Positions 12,585 through 14,832 of a DNA stretch of 14,832 nt are shown here, piece by piece. The stretch lies in the NCBI GenBank assembly GCA_947373775.1, contig CANBZE010000015.1, forward strand, positions 1 to 14,832, read 5' to 3'. Under the pieces are notes generated by a model. That model saw only the letters and a program-made list of their open reading frames with translations. It was not told where the DNA came from and ran no database searches. The stretch is from Alphaproteobacteria bacterium. GTDB lineage: Bacteria > Pseudomonadota > Alphaproteobacteria > Micropepsales > Micropepsaceae. The position numbers and the translations under genes were made by a program. The first letter of the stretch is position 1, and each line of letters begins with the position of its first letter.

Positions 12585-13225
12585 TGCCCAGCTCCGCCCC
12601 GTCTGCCTTTTCCCAGAAGCCGGAAAACCCGGACTTCAAATCCGAACTGCTTGGCCTGGTGCCGTTCCTGCGCGCCTTTGCCCGCTCGCTGACCGGCAAT
12701 CAGGAAGCCGCCGACGACCTGGCGCAGGAAACCCTGGTCAAGGCCTGGCAGAGCCGCTCCAGCTTCATTCCGGGCACCAATCTCAAGGCATGGCTCTTCA
12801 CCATCCTGCGCAACCAGTTCTATTCCGACCGCCGCCGCGCCTGGCGTCAGGCGCCCTGGGACCAGGAAGCCGCCGAACGCATTCCGGGCGGCGGTGAGGA
12901 CCAGGTCCACAGCGCCGAACTGTCCGATACGGTGCGCGCCCTCAAGCACCTGTCCGACGAGCAGCGCGAAGCTCTGATTTTGGTTGGCGCGGGCGGCTTT
13001 TCGTATGAAGACGCCGCGGCGATCTGCAAATGCGCCGTCGGCACGGTCAAGAGCCGGGTTGCCCGCGCGCGCAAGACCTTGATAGAGATTCTGGACGGCA
13101 GCGACACGCTGAACGATGTGACCCGTCCTGCCGGGGGGGATGCCGCTCGTGAAATCATGGCGCAGCTTGATCAGCTCAGCCCTGGACGGTCGGAGCAACA
13201 GCCCGGAAAAAAACGCCCCAAATAA
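12584..13225 (+). CDS. ecfG: General stress response ECF sigma factor (EcfG)
   Basis: ECF15-type sigma factor of 213 aa. Region 2 (about residues 20-88) reads LVPFLRAFARSLTGNQEAAD, DLAQETLVKAWQ and LKAWLFTILRNQFYSDRRRA. Region 4 (about 113-167) reads LKHLSDEQREALILVGAGGF, SYEDAAAICKCAVGTVKSRV and ARARKTLIEIL. The 45-residue C-terminal tail is polar and lacks an SnoaL or anti-sigma domain. ATG at 12584 with AAGG 7 nt upstream is better than the GTG at 12581. It overlaps nepR by one base, and the kinase starts 4 nt after its stop. It should recognise GGAAC-N16-CGTT sites, several of which are in this window, including those of its own operon. Confidence 0.97.
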   Translation: MPSSAPSAFSQKPENPDFKSELLGLVPFLRAFARSLTGNQEAADDLAQETLVKAWQSRSSFIPGTNLKAWLFTILRNQFYSDRRRAWRQAPWDQEAAERIPGGGEDQVHSAELSDTVRALKHLSDEQREALILVGAGGFSYEDAAAICKCAVGTVKSRVARARKTLIEILDGSDTLNDVTRPAGGDAAREIMAQLDQLSPGRSEQQPGKKRPK

Positions 13226-13229
13226 TGCC

Positions 13230-14832
13230 ATGAACATGATGAGCCGCGAGGCGGGCTGGACACTGCGCCGCCGCCTGCAGGCGATTATTACCCTGGCGCT
13301 GGTGCCTGTGGTGCTGGTGTCCATCTTCCAGGGCGTGGCGCGTGCGCGGCTGGATATCGCCAACGTCCATGACAAGCTGTTGCAGTCGGCCCGCACCGTG
13401 GCGGCCGGCGACCAGAACCTGATGGCCGCCGCCGAGCAGGTGCTGCGCGCCGTGGGCAGCCTGTCCGAAGTGCGCGGCATGAACGGCAATTGCGACGGCG
13501 TCCTGGCCGACACGTTGATCGGGGTGCGCTATTTCTCCAACCTGTCGCGCATCGATGCCAGCGGCCGCGTGGTCTGTTCGGCCATGGCGCTGGCGCATGG
13601 CCTGAAGGTGAACAGCTATGGCGTGTTCGCCGATGCCCAGAAAACCGACGGCATGGCGGTGTCCAACGAATTGATCAGCCGCGTCACCGGCCAACCGGTG
13701 ATCGGCGGCATGCTGGCGCTGCACAAGACGGACGGCACGTTTGACGGCACCGTCGCGATCTCGCTGGATGTGCACTGGATCGATTACATGATGCGCTCCG
13801 CCAATCTGCCCAAGGGCGCGGTGGTGGCGGTGTTCGACCGCGCCGGCAAGGTGATCGCCACCAACAATAAGGATGTGGGCGCAGCGATTGCCAAGGCGGC
13901 GCTGTCGTCGGGCGCCGACCCCAATGACGTGTCCAGCGCGGTGGATTCGCGCGGCGACCTGTGGCGCTTCGGCTCTTCCGCCCTGATGGGCAATTCCATC
14001 TTTGTGGCCTTCGCGATGGGTGAAAGCCGGCTGTTTGGTCCCACCTATCTGCATGTCGGCCTGGATTTCGCGCTGCCCATCCTGATGATCGGCTTTGCCT
14101 GGTTCGCCATCTGGCTGGCCACCGACCGGCAGGTCACCCAATGGATCAGCTATCTGCGGCGCATCGCGCACGCCTATCGCAGCGGCCATTACGCCATCCG
14201 CCCCGACCTTGCCGACGCGCCGGTGGAATTCAAACTGCTGGGTGATGCGCTCAGCGACATGGCCGAAGGCATTCAGGACCGCGACCGGCGCTTGCGCGAG
14301 TCGGTGGACATGAAGACCACCCTGATCAAGGAAATTCATCACCGGGTGAAGAACAATCTTCAGATCGTGATGAGTCTTCTCTCCATCCAGGCCAACCAGG
14401 TGAAGGATTCGGCGGCGCGCGATGCGCTGCTGCAGGCCCAGACCCGCATCAATGCCCTGGCGCTGGTCCACCGCATCCTCAACGAGCTGGAAGACCAGAG
14501 CACGCTCGATATCCGCCAGCTGCTGGAAGAACTTTGCCACCAGATCGCCGGCGGCATGAGCGCCGAGAATGTGCATGTCGAGGTCAATGTGCCCAGCCGC
14601 ACCGTGTCGGGCAGCGTGGCGGTGGCGCTGGCCCTGTTCACGGTCGAAGTCCTGACCAACATCTTCAAGCATGCCTTCCCGAACGAGCGGCAGGGCGTGA
14701 TCCGGGTCAGCATGGCGCCGGTGGACGGCGGCAAGCTGAAGCTGGCCATTGCCGATGACGGCAAGGGCTTTGCGATGGACAGCACCAGCAAGAGTGTGGG
14801 CAGCCGGCTGATCAAGACCTTCGGCCTGCAGC
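13230..14832 (+). CDS. Membrane sensor histidine kinase (HisKA_2), 3' end outside window
   Basis: At least 534 residues, cut by the window edge. A first membrane helix (about residues 17-37, AIITLALVPVVLVSIFQG) is followed by a periplasmic sensor of about 230 residues that looks like a Cache fold (GVRYFSNLSRIDASGRVVCS, MLALHKTDGTFDG, VVAVFDRAGKVIATN). A second helix lies near 274-297. A HAMP-like linker leads to the H-box LIKEIHHRVKNNLQIVMSLL (His370/371) and the ATP domain with TVEVLTNIFKHAFP (N-box) and IADDGKGF (G1). This H-box type is that of PhyR-dedicated kinases such as PhyK. It begins 4 nt after ecfG without a clear ribosome site; ATGs at 13230, 13236 and 13239 are possible. Role as the PhyR kinase is inferred from position and type. 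Confidence 0.92.
   Translation, partial: MNMMSREAGWTLRRRLQAIITLALVPVVLVSIFQGVARARLDIANVHDKLLQSARTVAAGDQNLMAAAEQVLRAVGSLSEVRGMNGNCDGVLADTLIGVRYFSNLSRIDASGRVVCSAMALAHGLKVNSYGVFADAQKTDGMAVSNELISRVTGQPVIGGMLALHKTDGTFDGTVAISLDVHWIDYMMRSANLPKGAVVAVFDRAGKVIATNNKDVGAAIAKAALSSGADPNDVSSAVDSRGDLWRFGSSALMGNSIFVAFAMGESRLFGPTYLHVGLDFALPILMIGFAWFAIWLATDRQVTQWISYLRRIAHAYRSGHYAIRPDLADAPVEFKLLGDALSDMAEGIQDRDRRLRESVDMKTTLIKEIHHRVKNNLQIVMSLLSIQANQVKDSAARDALLQAQTRINALALVHRILNELEDQSTLDIRQLLEELCHQIAGGMSAENVHVEVNVPSRTVSGSVAVALALFTVEVLTNIFKHAFPNERQGVIRVSMAPVDGGKLKLAIADDGKGFAMDSTSKSVGSRLIKTFGLQ

Noticed and set aside
12539..13513. 324-residue open frame on the minus strand
   Set aside because: Antisense to ecfG and the kinase start; no motif and no ribosome site.
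13176..14672. 498-residue open frame on the minus strand
   Set aside because: It lies antisense to the histidine kinase, whose domains and motifs are clear. The product is a His/Gln/Ala/Gly-rich shadow typical of GC-rich DNA, with no family pattern.

Overview
The window is GC-rich DNA from an alphaproteobacterium. The main evidence is a complete general stress response (GSR) switch (phyR, nepR, ecfG and a HisKA_2-type histidine kinase), which is confined to that class. The etfB-etfA-3-hydroxybutyryl-CoA dehydrogenase order and a set of small alphaproteobacterial membrane proteins agree with this. I cannot place the genus. No rRNA, tRNA, CRISPR array, insertion sequence or phage gene is visible. 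It reads as ordinary chromosomal core DNA rather than an island.

Layout. 1-2340 (minus): an electron-transfer/beta-oxidation operon, etfB-etfA-hbd, with hbd cut by the window edge. A sigma70-like promoter and a 27-bp dyad lie upstream of etfB. 2543-2914 (minus): a small soluble cytochrome c. 3024-5592 (minus): a membrane-lipid pair, an FAD-dependent COG2907-type oxidoreductase followed by a cyclopropane-fatty-acid-synthase-family methyltransferase. Divergent from it at 5691 (plus) is a DUF2177 membrane protein. The region between them carries two back-to-back ECF-type promoters of identical architecture, TGATCC-N16-CGTAA, which resemble the sigmaE/ChrR (singlet-oxygen) class. 6223-6779 (plus): three small genes, the first a DUF3309 protein, behind a sigmaEcfG-type promoter embedded in nested inverted repeats. 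6781-7206 (minus): a single-domain response regulator of FAT-GUY type. 7346-9897 (plus): a GT2-GtrA polyprenol-phosphate glycosyltransferase overlapping a GT39-family membrane glycosyltransferase, closed by a strong intrinsic terminator at 9943-9973.

10089-12174 (minus) holds, in transcription order, phyR, a DUF883/ElaB-like protein, a holin-like membrane protein, then a DUF1328 protein and an unrecognised 51-residue membrane protein. The last two lie behind a perfect GGAAC-N16-CGTT promoter. 12378-14832 (plus) holds nepR, ecfG and the kinase (truncated by the window end). The phyR/nepR intergenic region contains a symmetric GGAAC-N17-GTTCC element that can be read in both directions, and a second, perfect promoter aimed at nepR.

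How it fits together. The kinase would phosphorylate PhyR. PhyR-P would sequester NepR and free EcfG. EcfG would then transcribe its own locus and, from sites visible here, the DUF3309 and DUF1328 small-membrane-protein operons. A second, separate stress circuit (TGATCC promoters) appears to control the lipid-modifying genes. Its sigma factor is not in the window. The most interesting features are these two promoter families, the palindromic GSR promoters, an inverted repeat that can mask the DUF3309 ribosome-binding site, and the probable lipid methylation/desaturation pair.
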